Assembly: GCF_001949145.1 (NCBI RefSeq)
Contig: NW_019091431.1
Span: forward strand, 505,971 to 569,970
Source: Acanthaster planci
Lineage: Eukaryota; Echinodermata; Asteroidea; Valvatida; Acanthasteridae
Direction of reading: 5' to 3'
Length of the DNA: 64,000 nucleotides
A model generated the notes under the pieces. That model was not told the DNA's origin, made no database searches, and saw only the letters and a list, made by a program, of their open reading frames with translations. Positions 36,746 through 49,499 of this stretch are shown piece by piece. The first letter of the stretch is position 1. Each line of letters starts with the position of its first letter. A program made the position numbers and the translations under genes.

Positions 36746-39281
36746 AGCGAACCTGGGACCCCTCCAGAAAATGATTTTGGATGTTATAGAAATCGGAAGG
36801 TCATAAACAATATACTGCCATGTCAAAAGCATTCCTAAAAAGGTTATGTTTCTGAATTGTTTCTAGAGTTTCTTATGTACAAGTTGATCAAGTGGTACCC
36901 CTGTACGAGAATAACATATAAGCCTAAACGTTGCTCGAGTCGATCTGTTTAAACTACGTTGGACCCTTTCTGGGGCTAGACATGAATTGAATTGAGAAAA
37001 CCCCGACACTCAAACGAAAAAGTCGTGCCTCACGCCTTTATTTTAGGCTAAGATTCCTTGAATTTTACGTCATTTTGACGAACATTAAACTGTTATGTAC
37101 ATAATATTAACAGAAAGGGATAGGAGTGGGAAGCCCTCCCACCTTACAAAGTTTATGAATGGTGGTTAATTTGTAAAACACCTTCGTCTTTTGGCAAACT
37201 TATAGGCATGCGTTGTAAATATTAAATGCACTTTAAACAACTCCGAAATTATGATGCATTGTCCCCAGCTACTCCCAGCTACACGAAATGAGCTGTAATT
37301 ATACATGTAGTCTATGATAGCCCATTTACAGCCGACTAGTTGAATAAAGCTTGTCCTGGGCAGACTACTACAGTCCATCCTCCATTGAGTATGAAATCTG
37401 TCTTTAACCGACAACAGCATGTCCATTATCAACTATGGCCCGTCTATAGCCGACAATAGCCCGTCCATTATTAACCCAACCAATCTATAGCCGTATCTGA
37501 TAGCTCAATCAGTCAACGCACAAGTCACGTGAGCAAAACGTTTTCACGTGACGCGTCCATGATAAGTTACTGAAAGTTACAAAGCTTCTTATTTTTTCTG
37601 TGTTCTTGAATCGTAATAAACAATCTACACGCATCACCATGCACTGTCATCGACACTGGTGAACAATAATTGTATATATATAGGATTGAATGCTTTAATA
37701 ATACTTGTATACATGTATTTCATAAAGCTCTATACCAAAATTGTAAATCCATTGAAAAAATTCTTGAAACGGTTTTTGCACACGTCCCTGTATGTCTGCT
37801 TCATTGGCATTGTGCGCATGTTCACGCTGATGGCTCCCCGTCTTTAACGTCACCTGAAAGAGATTTTGCCTAAGTTAGTTTCTTTGATCAAAAATCTATC
37901 GAGCATGGCCAGCACTTTGATAGGTTTTCTCGATCTTGATGAAGGTGATAAAAAACACACTCAACGTATGTATTCTTTGCTGTGCAATAAAACGTTCATC
38001 ATGCATGGTGCTTTGAGGTGTAATTATGATGAAATAATAATGTGAATTGCTTTCTGATTTCCATACGCGATGCAATATTTTAGGAGGAAGGTTAAATTTG
38101 ATGATTTGTAAGGTAGAATCGGTGTATTTGTAATTATCAAAAGATGGCGCTTTATATCCTTAACCCTTAAAACCAATGTCCTCAGATATAGGTTCGGGAT
38201 TGTGGACTAAAGTAAAATCATGCTGAACCAATATGAAAATAAAATGTTTAATTTTGAAAAAATGCTTGTTTACGCGCTTTACCCTTACGCTTTGTGTTTA
38301 AATAATGTCATTTGATCGCTGTTGATTCATAATAAAAAAAAAGAAATATATTTCAGATATGATATAGTGTCATTTGTAGTAGTGATGGCCCTGTAACTTA
38401 ATTGCGAATGGACATAATGATTAAGCAATTAAGTGAAATTTCTGTAGGAACATGGTGCCTAAAATCCTGGAATCCTTATGAAGTACACGTATAACGCAAC
38501 TGAGAGTAGAGAAACCTCATCAACCAACAGTCATACGAGATGAATGCTAAAGCGGACAAAAACTGTTCTAGGATATATAACCCTTGAATGTCTGCCACAT
38601 ATTTTTACGATGCTTGTAAATGTCTCGTATTAACCCTAACCCCCAAGGGTGTATGTAAAATCGTCTTGAAATTTGAGGATTTGAGACTGCTAGGGTTAAT
38701 GCTGGCTCTGAAGCACCTGTTACAGCGAACAAGAATGATTTGCCATTTAATCAACTTGGTAATTTCATGTTCGGACAAAAGCTGTTTACGCAGCCGTTAC
38801 ACTGTGTTTCTGGTAGTGTTTTCCTTCTGGAGTTTGCACTCACAGTTATTGTTACTGGTCAAATACACACGTGCAAAAAATTTCATTGGATGATTGAAGT
38901 ATGACGCCATCCCAAGCGGCTGCAGATGTACATTGTACAGTTGCAAAAGCAATTGTTTCTTTTGAAAGAGGTTACTTTATGTTTGACATCGACTTGTGCT
39001 GCACGCCCTAGAAGACACAGGTTTGCAAGAAGGTATGTTTAACGTTTAAAAGGTTTCATAAAACGAGAGAGCACTTTTGTTTCCGGAGGTGAATGATTAA
39101 TGAAAAGTTTGCAATCACTGCTCACAAATGGACATGGGTACTGAAGTGGTCCGTGGTCGGTAGCGACGCCGTTATAGGTCTGGGCATACACTTACAAGAC
39201 TCCTGATTTGCCTGTTTTACCATCTTTGACATCTCTTTGTCTTCATTATAACGTTGACCATCGACTTTTCTTCTTATTCAG
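36746..39281. other. Intergenic between ITM2-like gene and secreted-precursor gene
   Basis: Around 37310-37500 the words ATAGCC and CCGACAATAGCCCGTCCATTAT recur several times in degenerate form, an old imperfect tandem repeat. An ATG-started 101-codon ORF at 38588-38893 has no motif and is probably chance. Any 5' non-coding exon of the precursor gene at 39.3 kb would lie in this stretch; I could not identify it. Confidence 0.4.
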
Positions 39282-39292
39282 AGTCAATCGGT

Positions 39293-39949
39293 ATGATGCT
39301 GTCTGTGTTTCTTGCTGTTGTGACCCTGTTGGTATCAAGCGTATCACCAAGACCTCGTTCTGATATCAACGATGCATCATTGGAGTTGGCTGCCTTGAGA
39401 CAAGATGCTGACTTGGGCTCTTCCGTCCATCGTTACAAACGGTTCATTAGCACGTCCTCTAAAGCGAAGGGCAGACCCCTCCACCCTCTTGAATGGAAGA
39501 ACCATATGCCCTCAGTCAATAGCCCCGACTCGGCTGCCTCTATGGTATCAAACCTCCTACGGGGGTTGGCTCAAGAAGTCCTGCAAGCTAAGCCGTCTCG
39601 TGAGGTTCCTGACAAACGGTTCATCGGGTTGGTATCAAGGCAGATGGGCGACCTCAAACAGCCCGACCACAAAGGAGATTTGTCGATAGCAGTGGGTTCC
39701 CTTGGCAAGGACAAAGCGCCCCCAGCGAGTGATCTGATTTCCGGGCTGATGGCCAGTAGAGACAAGACAGTCCCGTCAGCAGAGGGCGCCATTGCTCTTG
39801 AACTCGAAGAACCTTCCTCTAGTATGGGTGATCCTATTGTAGGTCACGATGCACCAAATCTGTCCTCACTGGAGATTCGTTTGAGAGAACTTCTGAGAAA
39901 GAAATTAACACAAGGAGAGAAATTTCCCGGAGTTCCTCGCGGAAAATAG
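39293..39949 (+). CDS. Secreted, dibasically processed precursor (candidate neuropeptide/hormone)
   Basis: The acceptor ttcttattcag precedes 39282, and two adjacent ATGs follow at 39293/39296. The 218-aa product begins MMLSVFLAVVTLLVSSVS, a clear signal peptide. It has no cysteine and no TM segment. KR pairs at 49-50 and 108-109 are both followed by Phe-Ile and, nine residues on, Gly: FISTSSKAKG and FIGLVSRQMG. A third basic cluster, RKK (202-204), precedes a 12-residue stretch ending in Pro-Arg, then Gly-Lys-stop, the classic layout for a C-terminally amidated peptide. I do not recognise the family. Precursors ending in Gly-Lys occur in CRH/urocortin-type and PR-amide peptides, but the sequence match is too weak to assign. 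The coding region could also include an upstream exon. Confidence 0.6.
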   Translation: MMLSVFLAVVTLLVSSVSPRPRSDINDASLELAALRQDADLGSSVHRYKRFISTSSKAKGRPLHPLEWKNHMPSVNSPDSAASMVSNLLRGLAQEVLQAKPSREVPDKRFIGLVSRQMGDLKQPDHKGDLSIAVGSLGKDKAPPASDLISGLMASRDKTVPSAEGAIALELEEPSSSMGDPIVGHDAPNLSSLEIRLRELLRKKLTQGEKFPGVPRGK

Positions 39950-42058
39950 ACATTTCATTATTATGTCAACTTACATCACGGTGTAAAACAACGAACAAAA
40001 TGCATAAAAATACAAATTTACAAGTTTTACAAATACATATAAGTTCTAGTCAGCGCGCCCGCTGTTGCTCCAAGACATTAATTTACCCGATTAGCTAGTG
40101 GAATTATACCAGTGCCATGAAAGTTGTATCCAACATTTATAGATTAGGGCAAGATGGTAATATTTTCTGAAAGAAATAAAAATTGACTTTCATTTCTCTT
40201 CTTCCGCAAACTATTTCGAAAAGTATGGGGAGTTTTAATTACATGTACTTACATTTATATTCAGATGTAAAATCCTGCCGCTCTCAGAATGGCAAAAATA
40301 GCCAAATACAATGTCAAATTTTTTGGAAAAATTAAGTTGAAGAAACTGCTTTACATGACTAATAGGTTTTTAAAGCCTTCGTTCCTTCCCGTTTGCTAGT
40401 TACAGTACTGATCAAGGCCGACGTCAAGATTCAACTACTGTCCGGGATAACAGTTGTCACTGTCTCTTTACTACGAAGACCATTTTGATGATTAATTCAC
40501 AACCTGCCTGCAAACCCGCTCCTTCAAGCGCACGGGGTGTGTTGACATGGCTAACACTCTCTTCGATACCGTTAATGTCGCCGCTAATGGATAACAATTT
40601 ATGTAATAACCAGAACGTGAGGTTAAGCGAGTGACTTCCAGTAAGAACTGACCATTCGTGCCAACTGACGTCTCTCGCAGCCAACTGCACCGACGAGGCG
40701 CGACGCAGAAAGATTGTTAGACTTGATTAATTGATTGCAAACACGTCAACTGGGAAGCCTCAATCGAGATTGGACGTGCTCTCCACGCGTCCCTTTTCCT
40801 TCATTTGGCTGGTGTTTTCCCTGTAGACAAACTGCCCCGTAACGGCGTTACCATGTGCTTCACCAAAGTGCAGGTGCACCCACATCACTACACCTAGAAA
40901 TGAGTTTGATTCGATCGGAGTATGTGCACACCCGAGCAAAACTCGTGATTGTGTTTTGGCTGTGCGCACTAACTCTAAGAAGTTGAGAACATCAATTAGC
41001 AGAAGTTAATGGAAAGGTAAATATAACAGAGGTAACATTAAGTCCTCAGGCAGGTTGCGGGAAAATGAGTGTTTAGCATTGTTAAAAAATGCACAAACCT
41101 CAGAAAAACGCTCGTTAAACAGATTCGTAACTTCTTTCTTCACTTGTTTACGAGTGCCGTTTTCCCCCAATGTAACCGTTGCGATGAGGGAAATATTGCT
41201 GGTAACATTCCATGATCTGTGCAATAATTCCGAATTTTGTTTTATGAAAATTGTCCCAATGCCTAATACCACACCAAGGAAGGCAGCCACATGTCATGAT
41301 GTATGACCCCTACTCAAAAACAATTTTATCCACTTTCAATTGTAAACAAGCACACTAATGTAGTTACCCGAGCCGAAGTGTCTGCTTAAACAGTAACGAG
41401 TCTCACCTAACCTACCTCATGAATAAAGAGAAACATATCATATGGCCTTAATTTGGTGTTTTAATTTGGTTGGTTCAGGCATACGGAAAAAAGATTTGCT
41501 CACTGGAAAATATAATTTTCGTCCATTTTGGCTGTAGCGTCTATCTTCGTTTTGTGTTTATATAGTCTCCATTCCGAAACTTTGCATATCCACGTTGCTG
41601 TTCGACCAGCCATATACTATTCACGCTGCAGCACATTCAACCTATAATTTCCCTGGAGACTTGTAACAAGACCACACTATAATTTATGTCGACGAATCGG
41701 CATGCATGCAGCAATTACAGTGACAAATAAGGGATGTCGACTGAATCTGCGTCAGTCTGGAAATCCGACGTATTGTAGTCAAAGCTTTCTGACATAAAGT
41801 GGCTATGAGAACTCGGATGATGGAATTAAGGCTCCAATGTAACTTCACAGTGTTCAAGTTATTGTTAGCCATTGGGTAAACTCAGAAACAGGGTATGTAT
41901 AAATGCATTAGTGACAAATTAATCTTTCAAAATATCGAGTAATGTAACCGATGGCCGTCACTGCAACACAGAATACAAGTCAGCAACGTCAGTTTTTGGG
42001 GAACAGCGATAAACAGATGTTCGTTCGTCAACTGGACTACCTGATTTTAGCCTCACAG
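39950..42058. other. Intergenic, nothing recognised
   Basis: Downstream of the precursor gene. Short frames on the minus strand at 40.5-41.3 kb do not start at ATG or carry motifs. No repeat or RNA gene stands out. Confidence 0.5.
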
Positions 42059-42175
42059 TAACACGATTTCCTGTATTCCAATTTACCGATTACGCACGTA
42101 AAATTTCTGATCCAAAGTGGGACTTAGATTTAAAATGGACTGGCGTTTCTAAGGAGATGTCTGGGTTGAAAGAAG
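42059..42175 (+). CDS. Possible isolated internal exon (phase 1-1)
   Basis: A good acceptor (gattttagcctcacag) and a strong donor (GAAG/gtaagc) bound an open stretch of 38 codons that includes FPVFQFTDYARKISD and WDLDLKWTGVSKEM. The amino-acid mix (Trp, charged, aromatic) looks protein-like and the exon would be symmetric in phase. I do not recognise the family and found no partner exon, so this may be chance. Confidence 0.25.
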
Positions 42176-44485
42176 GTAAGCAAAATGTGATTACTGTTAG
42201 TTGAAAATCTCCAAGTTACAGTCCTGGCTATGATTTACATGTATATTTATTTTGAAATGGTTTCAATGTTTTCAACAGCAAGACGTTACAGTGTTTTGTT
42301 TCCAAATTGATTTCAGATCCTAGATTTTGTCTTTACTTCTTGCTGAGTCTCGAAATGTAGACAATCACCGGATGACAGCTATTCTCAATATCTCGGTCAT
42401 TTTAAGATTCTTCCATTTTTTAAAGTATACCAACTGATTAGAGTATTTAATTATTACGGTAGCTTTCGTATGGTAGGCAACGACGTCGATAGTATAAGGC
42501 GTGTAACGGTATAAACGCACACTGTGAATGTTGTAGTGAAATTGTTTTACTTCTTATATTGATAGTGAAATTGTTTTAATTTTCTGACGGTAAATTACTG
42601 TAACTTATTGACAGTAATTATCTGCAAGAGTGGTAATAATTCAAATAATAATCCACATTAATTTACTTCACGTAGTCACTAGAAATAACTGTTTTAATTG
42701 ACTACGGGCATCATGATATTTTGAAGGTCTATACATTCATAGTGTTAAGCCATGACCATGATTAATTCTATGCGTGTATAGTACGATTTTCATTAGCGAT
42801 AGGCCCTCACATGTCCAGAAATCCTGATCATGGCCTATTTTATTTAAGATCTATACTATTATGCTCCCCAGATGGGAGCATTATGATATGCAGTTTTTAG
42901 CTTCCATGTTTTTATTTTCCAGGATATTTTATCTTTTCAGACGATTGTATTAAGAATAAAAGCAAATTAATTGAAAGTAAGCAACGCCCATTTTGGCTAA
43001 CGTTGATCGAGGTCAAAGTTTACACCGTCAACATTACTGTAAATAAGCAGTATTGTACTGTATATCACAGTTCACAGTAAATACTTGTAGCAAACACAAC
43101 AAAAAGTTGATTTCAGTGAATTGCAGTCGATAATACTGCTTTGAATAACAATACAATACCCTAGCATTTAACGATAATAGTTTGCAGAATCGGGGCTGTG
43201 ATACTAAAATATAGCACAATGTATTGACCTCAGGTGTATCTGCACACAAAGGGACAGTGAACACTAACTCCCCGAAGAGATAACCGATACACCAAATGAT
43301 AAATCATCGAGAATACAGAAAAGTATACCTGCACTTTTCAGCAAATCACATTTTTTTATAGCAATTCCACAAAAACGTAGAAATGTGGTCACGCTGTTTG
43401 CTTATCTTATTGTCGTGAATAAAACAAAATATAAAAGAAATAGTAATTCGTATCAGGTACGTGCAATATTTTCATTTTTAAACAGTTTTTGTTGTTTGTA
43501 AATTACGAGCGATACAACGTAACCACATTTCCAAATTTCCCAAACCAACCTTCATTATTACTAAGGCCAGTGGAGCACCGGGGGCCTAATGGTTTCCACC
43601 TTTTTTTCCTGAAAAACAGAGATACAATAATTATTTCACCCACAACTTAAAATTTTAGCTTTGGTATCTAATAGCAAAAGAGTGAAAAATTCACTCTTGA
43701 AAAGAGTTGGTGCCTTTTAAAACCACTCAAAAACACACGAGTCAATTCATAAAAGAGGAACCATATTTATTTCAAGTTGTCCCTGATAAGGCTCATCTTA
43801 GAAAGGGTGGAAATTTCACCCTGGGAGCGCTTTAGAGTGGTTTTTCAATATTTGGAGTGATTTTTACAAGAGTTGCTCTTTCTAATAGTACGTTTTTCAC
43901 ACTAAGAGCCCCGAAGTGGACCAAGAGAGGGCGGAATTTTCCTATCAACGGAGGGCTCCGTTGGTGGGAAGTGCACTCGTTGGTTCGCAGCGAGTATAAA
44001 AGGCCTGTGTTACGATCTTTGTTACCAACAAAAAGAACACTCCCCAACATTTTGGCTCTTTTTAACCAATAATAACAATAATAATTAAAAAATTTATCGC
44101 CGTTTCCGTAAAAAGGATCAACGGCACAGAACAAGTTAACTTGAAAATCAATTGACTTAAGAAACGAAAGGACGAGGATCAATGAATAAGGATGAATGAA
44201 TGTCACCGCGCTAGTACCCAAACCGCAGCATGGGGGTACGTCTGCCCCGCCAACAGGGAGAACCTAACCCTGCTGGCATCGGTGATGACTCGATCTTTCC
44301 CCGAGGACACATGCCGCTATCCCTACCTACGATAAAAAAGTATTTTCAAAAAATAAAAAAATAATTATACCTGACACGGTGAAACTAAAAATAACGAGTC
44401 ACAGCTAAACCTACATTAAAATTAAAAGTAATAATAACCCGACTAAATAAAACTAACAAAATCACGAATCTTGCAGTTCAATATC
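42176..44485. other. Intergenic; short inverted AGAGTG/CACTC words
   Basis: Between 43670 and 43880 there are several short palindromes (such as GAGTGAAAAATTCACTC) and repeats of AGAGT/ACTC, suggesting a decayed inverted-repeat element. A minus-strand frame of 129 codons at 43832-44221 does not start at ATG and has no motif. No gene is supported. Confidence 0.4.
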
Positions 44486-45190
44486 ACTGTGCAAATGCAA
44501 TATTATTAAAGTAACGTTTACTTTACATTTGAAAACGGCAAGGCTCTGCTTGCACTGTATGTGCCACGACAAGGCATTCAATAATTTAGAAGCAGCCATT
44601 GCAAAATCCCTGTTACCACGTGAAGATGATACAGTATTGGTGTTAGGCCTACGCGTTGAAACTTGAGTGTATTCGTAAGTAGTCTAGCTGCAGCATTCTG
44701 GACTTGCTGTAATCTCATTATTTTGTGCTGCTGACAAACCATACAAAAGACTATTACAATAGCCCAGACGGCTCGTCACAAATGCCTCAATCAACACTGA
44801 AAGCGAATCGTGAGAGAGGAATTTACTGATGCGCCTAAGATTGGGAAAGTGGAAAAATGCTACACAACAAGCCTTAGTGATGTGGGTGTCCATTGTCATT
44901 TCTGAATCAAACATGATCACTGATGCACGTGGATGGATTACAGAGTCGCCCACTGTGACGTTGGAAATATTTATTTTCTGCAACTGTTACCTGGTTCCAG
45001 TAATCAGGAATTCACACTTGGCGTCATTGACCATTAGCCTGTCTTAAGTTGCAGCATCCAATTTATAATGTCCAAAATACAACTTTCCATGGCAGATAGG
45101 GCAGTTTGGCAGGAAGTGTCATCAATACCAATAAGGGGTGCTTCTGCTAAAGGCGGATAGAATAACAAGTTTATACAACTGAATCCCCCG
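44486..45190 (-). mobile_element. Non-LTR retrotransposon fragment: C-terminal part of reverse transcriptase ORF
   Basis: The minus strand reads, in order with frame breaks: IQLYK (after the usual YADD box), then ALSAMESCILDIINWMLQ, LMVNDAKCEFLITGTR, VIMFDSEMTMDTHI, FVTSRLGYCNSLLYGL, LQQVQNAAARLLTN, and RGNRDFAMAASKLLNALS. These are ordered conserved blocks of the thumb and C-terminal region of CR1/Jockey/L2-like reverse transcriptases. At least one frameshift near 45040 and an in-frame TAA near 44996 show that it is inactive. The catalytic core and 5' half are missing. The clade cannot be fixed by eye. Confidence 0.85.
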
Positions 45191-46755
45191 GGCTTGTGAC
45201 GCAACCGGGGGGGGGGTCTTTGGCATAAGCTATTTGGGGGTAACTTGGGGTCTAAGGTACCCCTCACCAAACAAATCTTACACACGCCCCTAAATACTGC
45301 AAGACTCGATCATAATAGCTTTCTACCTGAATTAATAAGTAGAAGCATCGGAGTTATTGATCGTTTGGTAATTTGTCCAAGGTTTTGGAACTAGTACACG
45401 TTGACAGGTTTGCTGACTTTTTCCAAAGTTCATGAACTGAGAATGCAACCCTAGAACGAACTGACGTGTCATTTGCAAACACGGAATCCAAATCTTTAAC
45501 ATGTAACAACTTTGTTGATATTTAAATACTGTATTTGTTATGCCGCCTTGCTGTGCTTTAAACAGGGATATACTTGGACATCCTGCTATACATGTATTTT
45601 ATATTAGAGTCATAACTTTAAGGGTATAATGCCTTAGACATTCGTCACAAGTCGTAAATGTCTCATGTTCAGTCAAACCTCACCAACTTTACGGGACAGA
45701 TTACCTTGTTGTAATAGGAACCTTTTATTATCAGAAATGAAAACATGAAGAACGACGGATTGGGGCCTACAAAATTCTGTCATAAGGAAAATGTTGCTCT
45801 TGTTAATGACATTCAGCTGTATGTCTTGAGAAAACGACGGAGTAATATCATGTTGTGAACGATTGCCATCAGTGAAAATCAAAGGATTTGACTATCACCG
45901 CTGAGGGCTCTTAATTACTTTGGCTGAGGAAGCGGCCTCGTACACTGGTGGCCTATCCCAACGAGGAAATGTCCACACTTCGTGTTTACCGTTCTTTTAT
46001 TGGGATATTTCTGCACTTCAACTCTGTTTGGCAGACGTCAGCTAGACGTTTCCACTGAATAATATCAAGCAATGCGGGAATCTGTGTTTCAGAGACTATG
46101 AGGTCTAACTAAAATTCGAAAATCGTATTCGGTGTTGAAATTTTAGAACGGAACACCGACTGATATCCTTGGTTTTGAAGTTGATTTATTAATCAAGGAA
46201 AGTGTTAAGGAAATTGTTTCGTGGATATATGAACTGAGCCACTGTTTCCATATTTTACGGTTAATTAATGGTCAGCACACCTAAAAAGGGGCACTGGTGG
46301 GAAACAAAATTCTCGCACCACTTTTCAACTGCCTGCAAATTACAAATCTTCCAACATCATGGGTTTGCAAGCGAATGTTGTAAAGAGGTGAAAACTTCTA
46401 TATCCATTCAACGATTACATCACATACCTCTTCTGCACTTTGTCACGTATGCGACTAAAGATAACGAATGAAATCAGCAGGTAAGCAGGCAGCTAACTTC
46501 CTGTGAAGTATGATGAGTGACCTTTGGAACGCACTATCGGACAGGCAATGAAGTTGTCAATGACGGGGTGCAGTGATATAATTTCAGCCATGTTTGTAGC
46601 ATTTATAGCTTTATCGTTCAGATGACAGCTTTTTTCTTTGATAAGTCTGGATGATAAAACCACGTGTGTGTTTTGGGCCCAACAGGATATGTGGGGAAGG
46701 CTTTGTTTATTGATTCCTAGAATTTCTAATTAACATGGCAATTTATGCATGTTAG
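45191..46755. other. Intergenic, nothing recognised
   Basis: Contains an 11-G run near 45206 and otherwise AT-rich non-coding DNA. No coding or RNA feature is supported. Confidence 0.45.
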
Positions 46756-47577
46756 GCCAGACACGATCTCTGCTGTCTGAATTTAGATCACGAAGATTCG
46801 TGTCCAGCAATCGAGCATGAAATCCAGGCCCGTGGCATATTGCAGTCATTCAAAGTAAGTAAGAGAACTTTGACGAAAAGGTGTTGTTATATTGATTGTC
46901 ACGATTGGTTGATGTTCGCTGTCCCACCCTGTCGTCGTGTATTGCTAACTAACGACGGTCGCTCCTGAGCGAAATCCCCGATTTACTACCATGTTTCTAC
47001 TTCCCTTTTCATATCAACCTCTCACGGCAATGAGTTAGAAACTAATGGTGATCGACCGATGGCGGCAGACTGAATAGACAGGTTTCATCATAGAGCTATT
47101 AAAAGCTCCATGGTTTCATACAGGATCAACCGATAGTGCAATCAGGCTATAGCTCTTAATATGAAGTTTAACGTATTCATCAGCGTACTCATCTATTACT
47201 CTCTCTGTACCTATATAATCATGACGCTGTTCGTGTCATTGCGACTGCCATGCCTTAAAGATATAGCCTCAATAGCCAGCATTCATTGGAAAATGCGAAA
47301 GCCAATTTGCAATGTTAAATTAGTCGCGACATCTCGTCACATCACGCGCAGTATTGTGGCTCAAGTTATCTTTATAACTGTAAGAGCTGTTCTTTGTAAT
47401 GTTATTTATTTGGTGTTCAGCTTTTCATGTTGACAGTGTCTTTGCTCTCTACTTAAGTTCCCACAGGGAGATATGGCTTTAAGACAGACACGTGTAGGAC
47501 GATGTCGAAAAATCCCTTTTGAAATATGTTTACTTATGCAAATAAAATACTCTGACTTCTATTTTATTAGTGACTGA
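46756..47577 (+). CDS. Possible two-exon terminal gene fragment
   Basis: A 33-codon open stretch (46756-46854) between a weak acceptor (gcatgttag) and a strong donor (AAA/gtaagt) joins in phase 0 to a stretch after a good acceptor (aagttcccacag) at 47467. The second part runs 36 codons to a TGA at 47575-47577 and overlaps an AATAAA at about 47541. The composition is plausible (acidic, then basic) but no family is recognised. Chance splice-like sites are common, so this is a suggestion only. Confidence 0.2.
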
Positions 47578-49499
47578 CTATACGTCAGGACTGTGAGCAA
47601 CACATGTATGAAACTGACGGATGTTTCCTTTTAAATTTCAAAATCATTAAAAGACTTTTTTTGCAATAGGTGCAACTCTGGGTAAGTTGACGAACCACAA
47701 CCTCATTTTATTTAAACATCATAAAATGAGCATTGACTTTTACCTTGCCGATACTTGAAAATGTAGTTATTTATGACACAAATTACACACGTTATCACTA
47801 CGTCTGGCTGTCTTAGTGTGGCTTCAGAGATAATGCAAGATGCTTAGGAGAAAAAATGTTATGTGATACTGGGATAGAACATGGCGGAAGGTTTGTGCTA
47901 TGTCGTTACCACGAATCACAATTTGCTTCGCAAAATTTCGTTTCCACTAATTACTATACACAGTAACAATATGTGCACGCAAATAGGTAAGATAACTCAC
48001 TTAGAGAAAGTTGCTCCAGTAATTCGTGGGAAATGGAATACTTCCAAATAGGTCACTTGGGAGACATTCTGCGGTAAATTTTTCAACATCAGGGAGACAT
48101 CAGTCATTTGGGAGACATTTCAATGTCTCCCTAATGCTTCAACTACCAAAAGGAGGAAAAGTTTTACGTCCACATTTTGAGAGATGATAGATTAGGATCT
48201 GAAAGGAAAACATGCAAAGTTTGGTTAAGATCGGATCAGGGAATATTGAATTATGGGACAGTAAAGTTTGAAAAATTTTGTGCACGTTCCTGTGGGAATG
48301 TCTCCCAAGTGACCCATTTTCGGTAATAATAACACCAGTAGTATTTTGTGAGAATGGAATGGTAGTTTGTGGGAATGAAAAGTATTTCGTGGGAATGAAA
48401 AGTATTTCGTGGGAATGAAAAGTATTTCGTGGGACTGAAATATTATTTCGTGGGACTGAAATAGTAATTTATGGGAATATAGCAACGCAAAAATCATTTT
48501 ATCCATTCGTGCGAGCTTTATACACGTACTGACATATGACAGACCAAATTCTCCACAAAACATAAAAAACTTGGAATGGGTCTGAAATGATTTCTTAGTT
48601 TCTTTTTCTGATTTAGTTCTAAAAATGTGAGCTTTTAATAGACGACTTAATTTACCCTCTATCATATAAGAGAAAGGAAAGTGAATTAATTTGTTAACTG
48701 TTTGATGGAGAATATATACTCAATCAAACCACTTGAGAGGGGAATTGGATCCCGTGGTCGAGAAGAATTATTCACATGACAATCGAACTAATCTATAAAT
48801 AAAGGTGTTGATTTAGAGCCCAGCCCCATAAATGTGAAAAAGAAGTAAAAATAAAAAAACAAAAAACAAAAAAAAACAACACTTCTTCTTCCGGCACTTA
48901 CTCAAACTCCCTAATTACGACGGCGACCCTAAGACTTTTAGTTCACGCCCCCCTTTTGAAAAACCCTGGATCTGCCCCTCCAAACCCAATTTATGTAATG
49001 CTGAGATTAAGTATTGATATACACAATACTGTATGCATGCAAATGCCGCTTTTCCGCCGTGTAGAATGGATCGATTGTCCTGAACAGTTTATCTATTACC
49101 TTGTACGTGCCGTGTTCTTGGTACGTACGTGCACATCGTGTCTGACACGGGATACCTCATGGGGTCCCTGACCGTCAGTATAAGCTGCCGGAATTAACCT
49201 GTAAATGGTCAGTTTTCAGCCAAACCTGGCACGTTTCCTACAGCGTCGTGCAATCATACAGAAGTCAGAGTAAAGGTACACATTATATGTTTGCTGTTTT
49301 GTAACCAAACATGATACTTTCACTGGGGTACCTGAACAAATTCTCAAACATGACCTTCTAGTATATATACACGCTATTCCTTTGTGGATATTCCATTTTG
49401 TATCTGAACACCACGGACATTCTTGTGGTAGACCTCTTTACTTCCTGCATATGCACACTACTTCCTGGTGGTAACCGACGTATAAAGCTGTTCAAGTGC
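47578..49499. other. Intergenic
   Basis: Apart from a tandem repeat at 48.35 kb (listed separately), the only structure is the repeated phrase GGGAGACAT at 48060-48140 and its complement ATGTCTCCC, a degenerate local inverted repeat. An A-rich tract lies near 48840-48880. No gene is supported. Confidence 0.4.
48348..48478 (+). repeat. Tandem repeat, ~20-21-bp unit x6
   Basis: Six head-to-tail units of the type GTGGGAATGAAAAGTATTTC. The middle three are identical, and the flanking ones diverge (GTGGGACTGAAATATTATTTC and similar). On the minus strand this makes a spurious Ser-His/Phe-Pro-rich frame, not a gene. Confidence 0.92.

Noticed and set aside
39596-39649. FIGLV in the secreted precursor as a tachykinin signature
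   Set aside because: Tachykinins need the F-x-G-L-M motif at an amidated C-terminus; here it follows a cleavage site and runs on to SRQMG.
43832-44221. 129-codon minus-strand frame
   Set aside because: No ATG start and no motif; overlaps short palindromes of a decayed repeat.
48225-48665. 146-codon minus-strand frame rich in Phe-Ser-His
   Set aside because: The frame is produced by the 20-21-bp tandem repeat; it does not look like a selected protein.
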